Source of the DNA: Antennarius striatus
Taxonomy: Eukaryota; Chordata; Actinopteri; Lophiiformes; Antennariidae
NCBI RefSeq assembly: GCF_040054535.1
Contig: NC_090792.1
Location: 5,130,001 to 5,194,000 of the forward strand
Direction of reading: 5' to 3'
DNA length: 64,000 bases
Shown one piece after another: positions 9,931 through 21,383 of this stretch (positions are counted from its first letter, which is position 1; each line of letters starts with the position of its first letter). The notes under the pieces are model-generated. The model ran no database searches and was not told where the DNA came from. It worked only from the letters and a program-made list of their open reading frames with translations. The translations under genes and the position numbers were made by a program.

Positions 9931-11240
9931 TAAATTATTCATATGAAGCTATCATGATCTCTGCAGTGAGCAAAGACCTATATAGACAGTAGGTCTCCGA
10001 CCCAGTGCTTTTTCAGGTGAGGCCGCTTGCCAGGGGGTCTCTCTGTAGGACTAAGCCAAATGTAGCAACTGCATTAAGAGTCACTCAAGCTGTAGGAGTC
10101 CACATTCTGTCTCGTGTACTTAGTCAGTTTTAAAGTTTTGAGATTGCTCACATTATAACTTCACTCACCAAGATCAAACGTTTCATGGTTAAGATGTGAA
10201 TGGAACCAGCTTTAAGTTTGGGTTTAAACATGGTTTACAAAGGACTAAGGGAAAATTGGATTTTGAATACAAATTCTTCATTAAAACATCCTTCAATCCT
10301 ACATTGCAAGCAGTCAGTTGTCAAGTACAAATATTAAAAAGTCAAAATGTCCACCTGTTGGTAGTGCAACATGTAGAGTTGGCAGCCAGTCAAAGCTGGT
10401 AGGATTCTACGTGTACTAATGCTACTGCAATGTGTAATTCAAGATGGTATTCCGGCTTTTCAAGCAAAAGAGGCAGAATGTGTATGGTAGCAGCATCTCC
10501 CATGTTACCTCATCCATCTGGCAGTGCTTCCTAAACAATGGCACACTGTGGCAGAAACAGCCATTTACTGTCTCTGTGGTGCAATGGCTGGCCTCATCCT
10601 GGAGATGCATCCCCAATTATCAGATGAGTTTAGCTAACCAACCCACATACTTCATATGACAAAAAGCATTGTCCCTCCATCAACATCTCACACACCAGGG
10701 CAAAGCAGACAAGGACAAATACAAATTCAGTGACAGTTAAGTCTTTGGGAAATGATCTTGACCAATCTTTAAAGAAATCATTGGGATAATTTTTTAGATG
10801 TTTAATTTTTTGCATTTTGTCATGTGAAATCCAACAGCTTCTGGAACATCTGTACACGCTAAAGCACGTCTCTTCAGAAATGCTCCAAGGGAACTTCCTT
10901 CCAGGCTTTACCGTTTGGTGGGACTGACAGAGCCAAACATTAAGTGTTTGTTACCTCAAATTTAACCTCATTATAACCTAATCTACAATGTAAGCCTTTC
11001 ATTGGTCAATTTTGCTTTAGGCCTTGCAACCAAGGAAGCACACAGCACTCTTCAGTCTACATACACATTCTGAGAAAAGGAGACAGTTAACTGAAGCGAA
11101 GATATAAGCAATAGTCAAAGTGTGTTTATATGAGTGACATTTCACCAGCCTGCATAGAGAATATCCGTGTGTATGTTTGACAGAAAGAGAGGGGAAAGGG
11201 AAGGACAGTCTCACGGTGGGACAGCGAGGAGCAAGAGGAA
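9931..11240. other. No gene recognised
   Basis: About 1.3 kb with no conserved reading frame and no identifiable element. Short frames around 10196-10857 have no family resemblance. Confidence 0.5.
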
Positions 11241-11241
11241 G

Positions 11242-11322
11242 AATAATAATAATTATACTTTATTAGTCCCTAAACGGGAAATTGTCTTTTCACTCTACAA
11301 TACAGGGTTTAAAATGCATGTG

Positions 11323-11393
<71 letters not shown>

Positions 11394-11705
11394 TGTATAC
11401 AGGCCCCCGAACAAACAGACAACACATTAGGGGCCTGTAGGCATGCAGTTAGTATGTATATATATAGGGGAAGGCAGAGTGAAGGGTCGTGTGAGGGATC
11501 ACACCCCAAATGAGCAGCTTGTGGGGGGGCTGGCACCTTGCTCAAGGGTGCCTAGGCAGTGACTGGGAGGTAAGATGACGCCTCCCACCGTCAGCTCACA
11601 CTCCAGAGGATGATTTGGCGGGAGCGGGAATGGAACCGCCGATGGCTGGGCAATGTTTGGTCTCCAAGATGTCTGCTGTGCCGCTGAGCCGCAGGTCCAG
11701 TCTCT
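11242..11705 (-). mobile_element. tRNA-SINE-like repeat interrupted by a TG/TA microsatellite
   Basis: Read on the minus strand, the distal end has an A box-like GCGGCTCAGCGG and a B box-like GGTTCCATTCCC, then a body including CACTGCCTAGGCACCCTTGA. The other end is AATAATAATAATTATACTTT followed by TTAGTCCC, a tail seen on fish LINEs and SINEs. A TG/TA array of about 75 bases lies between the parts. It may be two repeats side by side. Confidence 0.5.
11318..11392. repeat. (TG)n(TA)n compound microsatellite
   Basis: A TG run changes into a long TA run. It creates chance open frames of alternating Tyr-Ile on both strands, which are not genes. Confidence 0.95.
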
Positions 11706-13390
11706 CTACTCCTGACTGTTTGGACAGTTGAAAGAAAACAAATCCCTCTGGCCAAGCAGTAGGCTGAAGACAAGCACTTCCCTCTCACCCATCTCTCCTG
11801 CTACTTTACACTAAACTCTTCCAGATGATTTATGGGTGCTTTCCTCTCAGAGGCTGCTCCCGCTTACCTTTCATTCACCAAAGTGTGGTTGGACAGGCAT
11901 CTCTGTTTGCTGCTCGATGTACCATCAGGAACATAGACTCAAAAATTAATGCAGTTAAGTCATTCTCTCCCTCAGTTATTTGTTTGACAAATAACTGATT
12001 TGGGTCGTAAGTGAGACCTACTTAAAATCGCCAACCTGCCAATAGACAGCCAGGTGGAGTCCCAAAACATTTCCTTAAACACCTGAGGACGATGGGAAGA
12101 TAGAAACCTTGGAAAGAATAAGTTGTGGTACAATTATCACCCAGACATACAGTAGACTTGGTTTGCGGTACAGGAAGTCCTCAAGATGTGTGCGGACCAT
12201 TTCAAACCCTTTGTTATATGTTGGTCCACAAGAACCATGTTTGCAGAGCCTGAGAACACAAACATTTTTGAACAAACAGCACCCTGCCATTACTGTGTAA
12301 ATGGGTAAAAGTTCTCGGAACATAAGGGCATCAGCACCTGACTTTTTGCATTCCTATTAGTTCCAGTCTCCCATTGACAGATAGCAGACACACTTCTACA
12401 GCCAGAGCATCAACACACACAAAAAAGTCAAACTATCTGATTCAGTTTTTGCTGCAGACTCTTTTGACTTTATTAATGGTCTTGTAACTGTAATCTTATT
12501 CTGAAATTTGAGTTTGACAATTGTGAACACCACCACCTACTGCTTTGGCACTCAAACTACAGCATTATCAACTATCGCTATAAATATGTTTATTGGGATA
12601 TTTTGAAGATGATGCCAATTGAATGCACAAAAAAGTGCAAAAGTCTCTATATTCTTCAAAATCACTGCCATATGACTGGAGCCTAAGAGCAAAGTTTTCC
12701 AAAAACCCTCAGCAAGGGGGGCCAGTAGTAGGGGAAGTCAAAGCATCCAAACCCACCTTCTTAACATTACAGTCCCATTTGAAGATGTGGATGGCTGTGT
12801 TCATATTTCACAGAATCACTGCCCTCCGCTCTAAGACATCAGATAAAACAGGGCAAGCAAAATTAATAAGGAGCAGTGTTTAAGATTTTATACAGTCACA
12901 CAGGGTGTTGTCACACCAATCATGCACATGTATGTCATGCAATAAATCTGTTACACTACATCAGTTTCAGTCTATACACAATGATCTCCATGAACATTTA
13001 CTGTATCAGTATTTCAGCAAACCTGATGCCTCTGCAAACATGCCAAATCTCAAACTTCAGTGCTGATGCTACATACCTGATGTCTGGTTCCTCTTCCACC
13101 CATGAACCAGCACAGCTAGAAGAACCTGAGCAGCAGAGGAGCAGCTGAACATGTTGAATCACAATTGTTCAAACATAGCTGGCAGATTGTACTCCTCTGG
13201 ATCATTAATGCGTTACCTCCAATATTTTCTAAAGCTCGTGTCAGTTTGGAAACTGTTGTTTACAATAAGGTGATTACAATAAAAATTTTGGAGAACTTAT
13301 GTGTGCAGTGGGTCTGCGGTGTATCAGCTTTTCCTTACAGTCATTTTGTCTTCACTTAAATCTCCAGCCGTTATGCTATGACTAGTTTTC

Positions 13391-13394
<4 letters not shown>
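11706..13394. other. No gene recognised
   Basis: About 1.7 kb of AT-rich DNA. The longest frames (near 12623-13148) show no conserved domain, and no element ends were recognised. Confidence 0.5.

Positions 13395-13472
<78 letters not shown>
13395..13472. repeat. (TG)n microsatellite
   Basis: A pure TG run of about 39 units. Confidence 0.95.
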
Positions 13473-13473
<1 letters not shown>

Positions 13474-13702
13474 ATGTGTGGAGTGATACATTTTTATCTT
13501 TATGTATTGAGTGACAAAATTCCTTTATTTGATTGTGGAGGTTGTATCAATAAACACAATACAGTTCTAAGCTTCCACTTTATAACTAGCACATGCACCA
13601 GGAGATCTTCCTATTATACAACCAACTGTCAGCTGCAGCATGCAGAGTGGATTTTCATTTCTAACAGCAGTATGTGACACTCACTAGACTCATGAAAAAA
13701 GA

Positions 13703-13718
13703 CTAACCCTAACCCTAA
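13703..13718. repeat. Short CCCTAA telomere-type repeat
   Basis: CTAACCCTAACCCTAA, about 2.5 units, in unassigned DNA and in the same orientation as the arrays at 5826, 42535 and 48961. Confidence 0.75.
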
Positions 13719-14229
13719 AAATTGAGGTTAACAAGAAAAGTATGAAAACACAAGTAGTGAACAAACTCCCATGTTCTGAGAACCTAAGGGAATATATGGA
13801 AATAATAAATTAATGTAACAAAGTAACCAAACCAATGCATGATTTATTTTATGCTTCAGGATATGGTTTGAATATTTGCGTCTAATCGGAGGAAACCTAT
13901 AATAAATAATACTCAAAAACTCCTTCGGTAGATCAATTTAAACATGTCAATATGATATCAACATTTTATGATGTGATGATATGATTTCTAATGAAAGTAT
14001 GTTGGTGAAATCACTATTTTCCTTTCTTTTCTGTGCTTCTAAAACTTGATGCCATTGTTTTGATGAACCATTTGTCGTCCTACCACATAGGGCCTTTCCA
14101 CGTGTCAGCAGCCTGACACTGAAGCCAGACTATGTAGACCCATCACAGTGAATTATCTAAAATAGACATTTTACATTTTGTCAAATTTTATCCTTGACTG
14201 AACCAAATCTTATAAACAGAGTGACAAAA
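13719..14229. other. No gene recognised
   Basis: No coding or repeat signal was recognised. Confidence 0.5.
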
Positions 14230-14605
14230 ACACTATTTAAGTAACTACATACAATTCGGTTCATCTAGTCAGCTAACAGAACTGTCACTTCTCTAAAATT
14301 TCTTTTCCACTTGCTCTTTTGACAGGTGTCTTTTCCTTTAACGTAGGCTCCTTTCCCAATCTCACGATTAGTTAGCTTTCTTTCTCCAGTTTGCCTGCTA
14401 ACATTCATCTACGGCTTTGCAATGGCCGACCAGCGCAATCCATGATTTGCCAATACAAAGTCTTTACATCACCACGTTGATTTTTGACTACGTTGGGTGT
14501 GCTTGTTTTATACTGTAATACCAATACATTTGTTTTCATTGTTTTTCATATGTTTGGTATGAAGTTTGATATTATTGTTTTATCGTGGAATTTCCACGGG
14601 CTCCC

Positions 14606-14610
<5 letters not shown>
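14230..14610 (-). mobile_element. GAACCCGTGG-family MITE, truncated copy
   Basis: In reverse orientation this matches the MITE at 29634-29982 over nearly its whole length, ending at 14610 with TTTCCACGGGCTCCCACTAG. The opposite terminal repeat is missing. About 80 bases (near 14485-14560) are inserted after CACCACGTTG and are absent from the other copy. Confidence 0.65.
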
Positions 14611-14646
<36 letters not shown>

Positions 14647-14682
14647 CACACACTGTGTATATATATATATATTGTATATATA
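14611..14682. repeat. (TG)n and (TA)n microsatellite
   Basis: A TG run abuts the MITE end, followed by short TATA/CACA runs. Microsatellites also adjoin the other MITE copies (913-964 and 29983-30040). Confidence 0.85.
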
Positions 14683-14904
14683 TACACATTACCTTCACCC
14701 ACTGTAATGTTACCCACTACACTTTCACCTACTGTATTGTCACCCACTGTACACACCATTGACACTGTCTGTCCCTCGACCGTTTAAAGTTAATTCATGT
14801 AAACTGAAGTTATTTGAAGTCCAGAGGAAAGCAACTGGACATCCAAATTTACTAAAAATCAAAACCAGGACTTCAACAGCTACAGAGCACAAAACAATAA
14901 AATG

Positions 14905-15015
14905 TCAGTCAGTAATTTTCTAACCCGCTTAATCAGCTAACGCAGGTCGCGGGGGAGCCGGTGCTTATCCCGGCAGTCTCAGGGCGTGAGGCGGGGACGC
15001 CAGTGCACTGTGGAG
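14905..15015 (-). mobile_element. 5'-truncated SINE inserted in the L2 LINE
   Basis: Reverse-complement, this is the last ~111 bp of the SINE family at 8127-8455 (CCCTGAGACTGCCGGGATAA, then GCGTTAGCTGATTAAGCGGG). A perfect duplication, ACAATAAAATG, flanks it at 14894-14904 and 15016-15026. The insertion is therefore later than the L2 copy. Confidence 0.8.
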
Positions 15016-15024
15016 ACAATAAAA

Positions 15025-15714
15025 TGGGGTCTCCTAAATATTAGGTCTCTGTCTTCAAAAGCTGTTTTAATCAATGACATTATATCAGATTATCATATAG
15101 ATTTATTATTTTTAGCGGAAACCTGGCTAAGTTAGGATGAGTATTTTTCCCTAAATGAAGCTGCTCCTCCTAGTCACCTAAATTATCAGATCTCACGAGT
15201 CTCAGGCAGAGGTGGAGGAGTTGCATCTATTTTTAATTCCTCGCTAAAATTGAGCCCTAAACCAAAAATGATCTTCAATTAATTTGAAAGTCTTAGTCTG
15301 ACCTTATCAAACCCAATCCAGGAACTACTTCAACCTCTATTATTTGTCATCATTTATTGTCCTCCTGGTCCATACAGTGACTTTCTATCTGAATTTGCCG
15401 ATTTCTTAACTAGTTTAATTCTTAAAACTGATAAGGTCATTATTGTTGGTGATTTCAATATTCACGCGGACGACAGTAATGATAGGCTTAGTAGGGCATT
15501 TATGTCATTACTAGACTCCATAGGTTTTAGTCAGTGTGTACAGGAATCTACTCACCAGTTCAAGCATACTCTGGACTTAGTCCTGATTTATGGGATTGAA
15601 ATTGAAGATTTAGTCATCTTTCCACATAATGCTATCCTTTCTGACCACTGCCTGATAACTTTAGACATCCGGCTATTGTGTAATTCCCTTCCTGCAAAAA
15701 AAAGTTTGTACTAG
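15025..15714 (+). pseudogene. L2 LINE endonuclease domain (broken)
   Basis: One frame reads through most of the AP-endonuclease domain: LFLAETW near the start (catalytic Glu), a GRGGGVA block, VIIVGDFNIHADD (catalytic Asp/Asn) at about 15435, then a C-terminal LSDHCLITLDI (catalytic His) near 15640. At least two in-frame stops lie before 15502, so no full protein can be made. The domain nicks target DNA to prime reverse transcription in LINEs. It joins the linker region at 15719-16111 after a stop. Confidence 0.75.
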
Positions 15715-16012
15715 AAATTTGTCAGATCATACTATTTCTAAATTCAGGGACGAAATCCCAAGTATGCTTAATCTAATTCCACTACTGAACTACACAGCGG
15801 GTCATTTTCTGAACTCAGTTAATGTTAGTCCATCTCAAATTGATAAGTTTGTTGACGTTACTTCAGTCTCTCTGCGAAAAACCTTAGATTCAATTGCTCC
15901 ACTAAAAAATAAGACTATAAAACAGGGGATGCGAGCTCCCTGGTTTAATTCTCATACCCACCAATTAAAGCAAGAAGCCCGACAACTTGAGAGGAAATGG
16001 TGTTCTACTAAA

Positions 16013-16073
16013 CTAATAATAATAATAATAATAATAATAAAAGACCTTTATTGTCCCACAGTGGGGAAATTTG
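16013..16073. repeat. (AAT)n block with LINE-tail remnant inside L2
   Basis: An AAT run of about ten units is followed by ACCTTTATTGTCCCACAGTG, a tail common to fish LINE/SINE 3' ends. It interrupts the L2 linker between the reading frames ending CSTKL and beginning IQLREHRSAW. It is either a tiny retroposed tail or microsatellite-driven. Confidence 0.55.
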
Positions 16074-16414
16074 ATTCAATTAAGAGAACACCGCTCTGCG
16101 TGGCAAGATGATTTACATAAATACAGGAAGGCACTTTGTTCCGCTAGAGCAGCCTATTATTCATCATTAATCGAGGACAATATAAACAATCACAGAGTCT
16201 TGTTCAGTACTGTATTCAGATCGACAAAGAACCACAGTGTATTTGAGCCTAGTATTCCATCAAGTCTCCACAGCAATGATTTTATGAATTTCTTTAATAA
16301 TAAGATCCTGCTCATTCGAGACAAAATTAATAGTGTCCTGTCCTCAAACTGTGGTCCTTCTTTAGGTCCCTTAGTTCCGGAAAACACACAGCTGACTCCT
16401 GAACCCTTTGGTTT

Positions 16415-17598
16415 ATGGATGTCTTTTCTCCAATACATATCAGTCAGCTGATTAAAATAATCTCCTCAGCTAAACCATCCTCCTGTCTGTTAGATCCAAT
16501 ACCAACTAAACTCATCAAAGAAGCCTTACCTTTACTTAGCAACCACTTCCTTAATATAATTGACCTGTCATTATCAACTGGATATGTACCACGGTCCTTT
16601 AAAGTATCTGTAATCAAGCCACTTCTCAAAAAACCTAACCTGGACCCTACTGTTCTAAATAATTATCGACCCATCTCAAATCTCCCGTTTTTATCTAAGA
16701 TCTTGGAGAAAATAGTCGCTAATCAGTTATGTGATTTCCTTAAATCCAACAGTTTATTCGAGAATTTCCAGTCAGGATTTAGGGAACATCATAGTACAGA
16801 AACAGCACTTGTCAAGGTTAGCAATGGCCTTCTAACCACTTCAGACAGAGGACTTGTTTCTATACTGGTTCTCTTGGACCTTAGTGCGGCGTTTGACACA
16901 ATTCACCACAATATTCTTCTGGCACGACCGGACAAAACAATTGGTATTAAGGGATCAGCATTGAGGTGGTTTAAGTCCTATTTAACTGACCGTTCCCAGT
17001 TTGTTCACGTTAATAACAACTCCTCCCAGTCAACTACAGTTAGCTATGGAGTTCCTCAAGGCTCGGTTCTTGGTCCAATACTGTTTATCCTATACATGCT
17101 TCCTCTGGGTAATTTGATATGGAAACACTCCATCAACTTCCGTTGTTATACCGATGATACGCAATTATATCTCTCGATTAAACCTGATGAAGTCAATCAG
17201 CTGTGCAAATTACTGGCCTGTATCAAAGACATTAAAGATTGGATGACAATAACTTTTTGCATCTCAATTCGGATAAAATTGAGGTCATTGTGCTCAGCCC
17301 AAAAACTGTTAGGGATGTAGTGCCAAGTGATGTAATAGCCTTGGATGGCATCACGTTTGAGGCCAAAACCACTGCGAGGAACCTAGGTGTCATCTTTGAT
17401 CAGGATCTCTCGTTTAACACACACATTAAACAGGTTTCTAGAACGGCCTATTTCCATCTCCGAAACATTGCTAAAATCGGGCATATTTTAAAACGGAATG
17501 TTTCAGAGAAATTAATCCATGCTTTCATCACTTCCAGACTAGATTACTGTAACGCACTTTTTTCAGGCTGCCCCAAAAAGTCGCTGAAGACTCTTTAA
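16415..17598 (+). pseudogene. L2 LINE reverse transcriptase (broken)
   Basis: The 301-aa frame 16415-17320 carries RT blocks in order: PIPTKLIKEALPLL, NYRPISNLPFLSKILEKIV, SGFREHHSTETAL, LDLSAAFDTIHH, SYGVPQGSVLGPILF, and the catalytic CYTDDTQLYL, where the usual A of the ADD box is T. A frameshift near 17240 moves the rest to a second frame (to 17598) with NLGVIFDQDLSF and ending LFSGCPKKSLKTL before a stop. The C-terminal part of the element continues, broken, to about 18000. Length is close to a full L2 RT. Confidence 0.85.
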
Positions 17599-18798
17599 CT
17601 AATTCAGAATGCTGCCGCCCGTGTTCTGACCAGGACCAGTGCCAGAGACCATATTTCTCCTGTGTTGGCTTCTCTGCACTGGCTTCCTGTGAAAGCTAGG
17701 ATAGATTTTGAAATACTCCTCCTCACTTACAAAGCCCTTCATGGCCAGGCACCGACCTATCTGAAGGACTTTTAGTTCCATATAATCCATCAACGCATTA
17801 CGCTCTCAACATACTGGCCTACTGGTGGTTCCTAGAATTTACAAAAGTAGGACGGGGGCTAGAGCCTTTGCTATCAAGCCCCTCTATTGTGGAACCACCT
17901 CCCTACCTCAGTTCAGGAGGCAGACACCCTCTCACTACTTAAGACTAGACTTAAAAATTTTCTTTTTCACAAATTTTACAATTAAGGCAACTTAGGCTAC
18001 TATGTTTTTTTGTTTTTTCTTATAGACCTACACTGCTGTAGACTCAACATCCAGACTCACTGAGTTCCTCTCTCCTCCTCCTTCTCTCCAACCATCTCTG
18101 TTACTCCTCCTCCTCTCTGATTTCACTCTCCAAGTCTCCAATCACAACCTACTGACTCAACTTCTTGGAGTCTCTGTGCTCTATGTCTTCACAGGTTTTT
18201 CTCAGGTTCACCCCTCATCCACCCATCCGCTATGGACCTGCTCTTCTCATCCCACCAGTATCACCCCTACCCCTAACATCGGCTGGTGTCCGGCTTCCTT
18301 TTTTTTCCTCCGCGCCACCATTCTGATCCACCCCTCATCCACTCATCCGCTGTTGACCTTCCTCTGTGGACCTTCTCCTCCAAGCCCACCAGTAACACCC
18401 CTCATCTATCCATCAGCTGGGGTCCTGCTTCCTTTCTTCCTCCGTGCTGCCATACAGTCATCCACGCAGCTGTAATTGTGCCTTGACTTTAGCAATGGGA
18501 AACATAACCTTAACCACATTGACACTGACTCTATCTGGTCTATCTGCCACTCTCTCTCTGTCTCTCTTTCTCTTTCCCTGTTCTTATCTTCCTTTAATTT
18601 CTTTTCCATCCAACCGGTCAAGGCGGATGGCCGCCCAAAAGAGTCTGGGTCCTGCCTGGAGTTTCTTCCTCATCGAGGGAGTTTTTCCCCGCCACTGTCG
18701 CTTATGCTTGCTCTGGAGGGTTCAGTTGGGTTTTTCTGTCTGTTAAAGCACTTTGAAATGTCTGTTGCCATGATTAAGCGCTATATAAATAAAACTTG

Positions 18799-18848
18799 AT
18801 ATATATATATATATACACACATACAATATATATATATATATACTATAT
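18799..18848. repeat. (TA)n-rich tract between L2 and gypsy
   Basis: TATATA and CACACATACA runs lie between the L2 3' end and the gypsy element. The gypsy 5' LTR is missing at exactly this junction. Confidence 0.85.
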
Positions 18849-18857
18849 ATACTCTAC

Positions 18858-19466
18858 GTGGACGGCAAGGGTTTGATTTTGGCCGATGACGCGGAGGCTC
18901 CGTTGAAACAGAGAAGAAGGGCTCTGCTCCTGCACCACGCTGGCACGGACGTGCAAGATGCCTTCGCTACGCTGCCCAACACGGGAGGACCGGCGGACTA
19001 CAACAAAGCAGTCAAGGCGCTGAATGACTACTTTGTGCCGCAGGTAAACACTGCGTTCGCGCGCCAAGCTTTCTACCGAGTAGCACAGAAACCAGGGGAG
19101 ACTGTGCAGCAGTTTGTGACGAGGCTTCATCAGGCTGCTGAAGACTGTGCGTTTGATGCGGACATTGGCAATCAGATAAGAGATGCCGTGTTGAGCAGAT
19201 GCATGTCGGAGTATGTAAGGTGGAAGCTGCTGGAGGAATCACAGCTGAAGCTGCTGGAGGAATCACAGCTGACGCTGCAGCGCGCTCTGGAGATAGCAGC
19301 GCAGTGTGAGAGAGTGGAGAACCAGATGGCTGCGATGAGGATGAGCAACGGAGACGGCGGCGGCGTGGAAGGAGGAGCAGCGGTGAACCGCGTCTTTTCA
19401 AAGAGGGATGGAAGACCCCAGAAGGGGGGAATCAACGCCTCGAGATCGTGGAGACGGAAAGGATAA
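18858..19466 (+). pseudogene. gypsy gag capsid region (5'-truncated)
   Basis: The 202-aa frame contains a retrotransposon gag-like region (LHHAGTDVQDAFATLP, then FARQAFYRVAQKPGETVQQF and LHQAAEDCAFD). Gag forms the intracellular particle in which reverse transcription occurs. A 24-bp tandem duplication at 19227-19274 repeats KLLEESQL in frame. The true N-terminus is missing and the shown Met is probably internal. A shift near 19420 transfers the reading to the next frame, which carries the zinc knuckles. Confidence 0.7.
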
Positions 19467-20085
19467 ATCTAACAAAGTGTGCTACAGATGTGGTCACGGA
19501 GATCACTTGGCCAAGGACTCTGCATGCCCAGCAAAGGGACAGACATGCAGAAGGTGCAATGGAAAGGATCATTTTGTGAAAATGTGCAAATCAAAACAAG
19601 GTAAAGACAGACAGAATGTGAAATGTGTAGAAACTGAGGATCAGGACACTGGGGACAGAGACTATGAATTTACAATTGATGATGATTCTAACACAGAGAG
19701 GGTCACATTTGACGTTGGGGGTGTAGATTTGCTCATGTTAATTGATTCTGGTGCTTCAAGCAACATTGTGGATGAAAATACATGGGAAATGCTTAAAAGT
19801 AAAAAGATAAAATGTGTGTCCACTAAGGCAGTTAGCAAACCTCTGTATCCATACTCCTCCAAGGTGCCCCTTCCAGTAATGGGTGTGTTCAAGTGTGAAG
19901 TTAAGGTGGGAAAACGCAACACTGAAGCAGACTTCACTGTAGTACAGGGACGTGGGGAGCCACCGCTTGGGAGGAAAACTGCTATTGAGCTAGGTGTACT
20001 GAGGGTGAGTACAAACATAGCAGCAGTGACATGTGTTACGTCTGAAATAGAGCGGCAGTACCCGAAACTGTTTAAAGGTGTTTAA
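19408..20085 (+). pseudogene. gypsy nucleocapsid zinc knuckles and protease
   Basis: The 225-aa frame has two CCHC-type knuckles (CYRCGHGDHLAKDSAC and CRRCNGKDHFVKMC). A pepsin-like retroviral-type protease follows with the active-site motif LIDSGASSNIV at 19738-19770 and a second conserved block near GRKTAIELGVL. The frame ends at a TAA at 20083, just before RT. The knuckles bind RNA and the protease cuts the polyprotein. Confidence 0.8.
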
Positions 20086-20143
20086 AGCAAATAAGTTTGC
20101 ATATTGATGAGAGTGTGACACCGGTGGCACAACCCTACGGAGG

Positions 20144-21359
20144 GTGCCATTTCACCTAAGGGAAGCAGTAAAAACAAAGGTTAAACAGCTGCTTGACATG
20201 GATATTATTGAAAAGGTGGAGGGACCCACACCGTGGGTGAACCCTGTTGTAGTTGCACCAAAAGCTAATGAAGACGACATCAGAATGTGTCTTGATATGA
20301 GGAGAGCTAATACAGCCATTATTAGAGGGAGATACCCAATTCCTACTGTGGATGAGCTCTTACAGGGAATGAACGGGTCTCTCATTTTCAGTAAATTAGA
20401 CTTGAAATGGGGCTATCACCCGCTAGAGTTCACACCAGAGTCCAGGGGTATTACTACGTTTGCTGTACACACAGGTATCTACAGGTACAAAAGACTCATA
20501 TTTGGTGTTTCATCTGCTAGTGAACAGTATCAACACGAAATTGCGACAGCTACAGCTGGCATTGTTGGGGTAGAGAATATCTCAGATGACCTGTTCGTGG
20601 CCCAGACCAGGAGACTCATGATAAACGACTCCATGCAGTTCTGAAGAGGTTAGAGCACTGTGGACTGATCCTAAACAAGGAGAAGTGTCAGTTTAATATG
20701 GACAAGCTAATTTTCATGGGCATGTTACTCTTGCAGAAGGGCATAGGTCCCACTACAGAAAGAGTGAGAGCAATAGCACAGGCACGAGAGCCTGAGAACG
20801 CTTCTGAGACCCGTAGTTTTCTTGGTTTAGCGGGTCATTCAAGCCGTTTCCTACCACAGTTTGCTAGCATATCAGAGCCACTTAGGAGGCTAACTAAGAA
20901 AGACACACCTTTTAAATTTGGGTCAGAGCAAAAGCATGCATTTAAAGTGTTAAAGGAAAAGTTAGCTGAGGCTGGCAAATGGCATACTTTGACAAATATG
21001 CCCCTACTAAAGTCATAGCGGATGCAGGACCAGTAGGAATAGGTTCAGTCCTAGTACAGCAACAGCAGCGAGAGATGATGCCCATATGTTATGTAAGCAG
21101 GAGCCTGACTGACTGTGAACGCAGATATTCACAAACTGAACGGGAGGACCTCGCCTTAGTCTGGGCGTGCGAGAGGCTGCACCCATATATATATGGTAAA
21201 AGATTTGACCTAGTGACGGACCACAAGGCTCTGGAGGCCATCTACAGTCTGGCCTCTAAGCCATGTGCCCGCATTGAGTGGTGGGTGCTGCGGCACATAC
21301 ACATACCCGGAAAGGACAACATTGCGGATCCCCTGTCGCGACTACTGGGAGAGAGCTAG
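20144..21359 (+). pseudogene. gypsy reverse transcriptase and RNase H (frameshifted)
   Basis: RT lies at 20144-20644 with VNPVVVAPK, RYPIPTVDELL, FSKLDLKWGYHPL and the active-site ENISDDLFV. After a frame change, 20698-21018 carries the thumb and connection (SFLGLAGHSSRFLPQF, PFKFGSEQKHAFKVLK). A further shift puts RNase H at 20979-21359 (VCYVSRSLTDCERRY-like block, then DLALVWACERLHPYIYGKRF and TDHKALE). At least two frameshifts separate these parts. Confidence 0.8.
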
Positions 21360-21383
21360 ACAGATGGGAACCACAAGCACGGC

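Larger units (their letters stand above)
14780..18798 (+). mobile_element. L2-clade LINE, nearly full length, decayed
   Basis: The element encodes an apurinic-type endonuclease (from 15025) and a reverse transcriptase (16415-17598), in the order and with the motifs of fish L2/Maui-like LINEs. The 3' end reads GCGCTATATAAATAAAACTTGA, a typical L2 tail. Its 5' edge is approximate: L2 sequence lies on both sides of the SINE at 14905-15015, so it begins before 14894. Frameshifts, stops and two insertions (the SINE, and an AAT-rich block at 16013) make it inactive. Confidence 0.8.
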
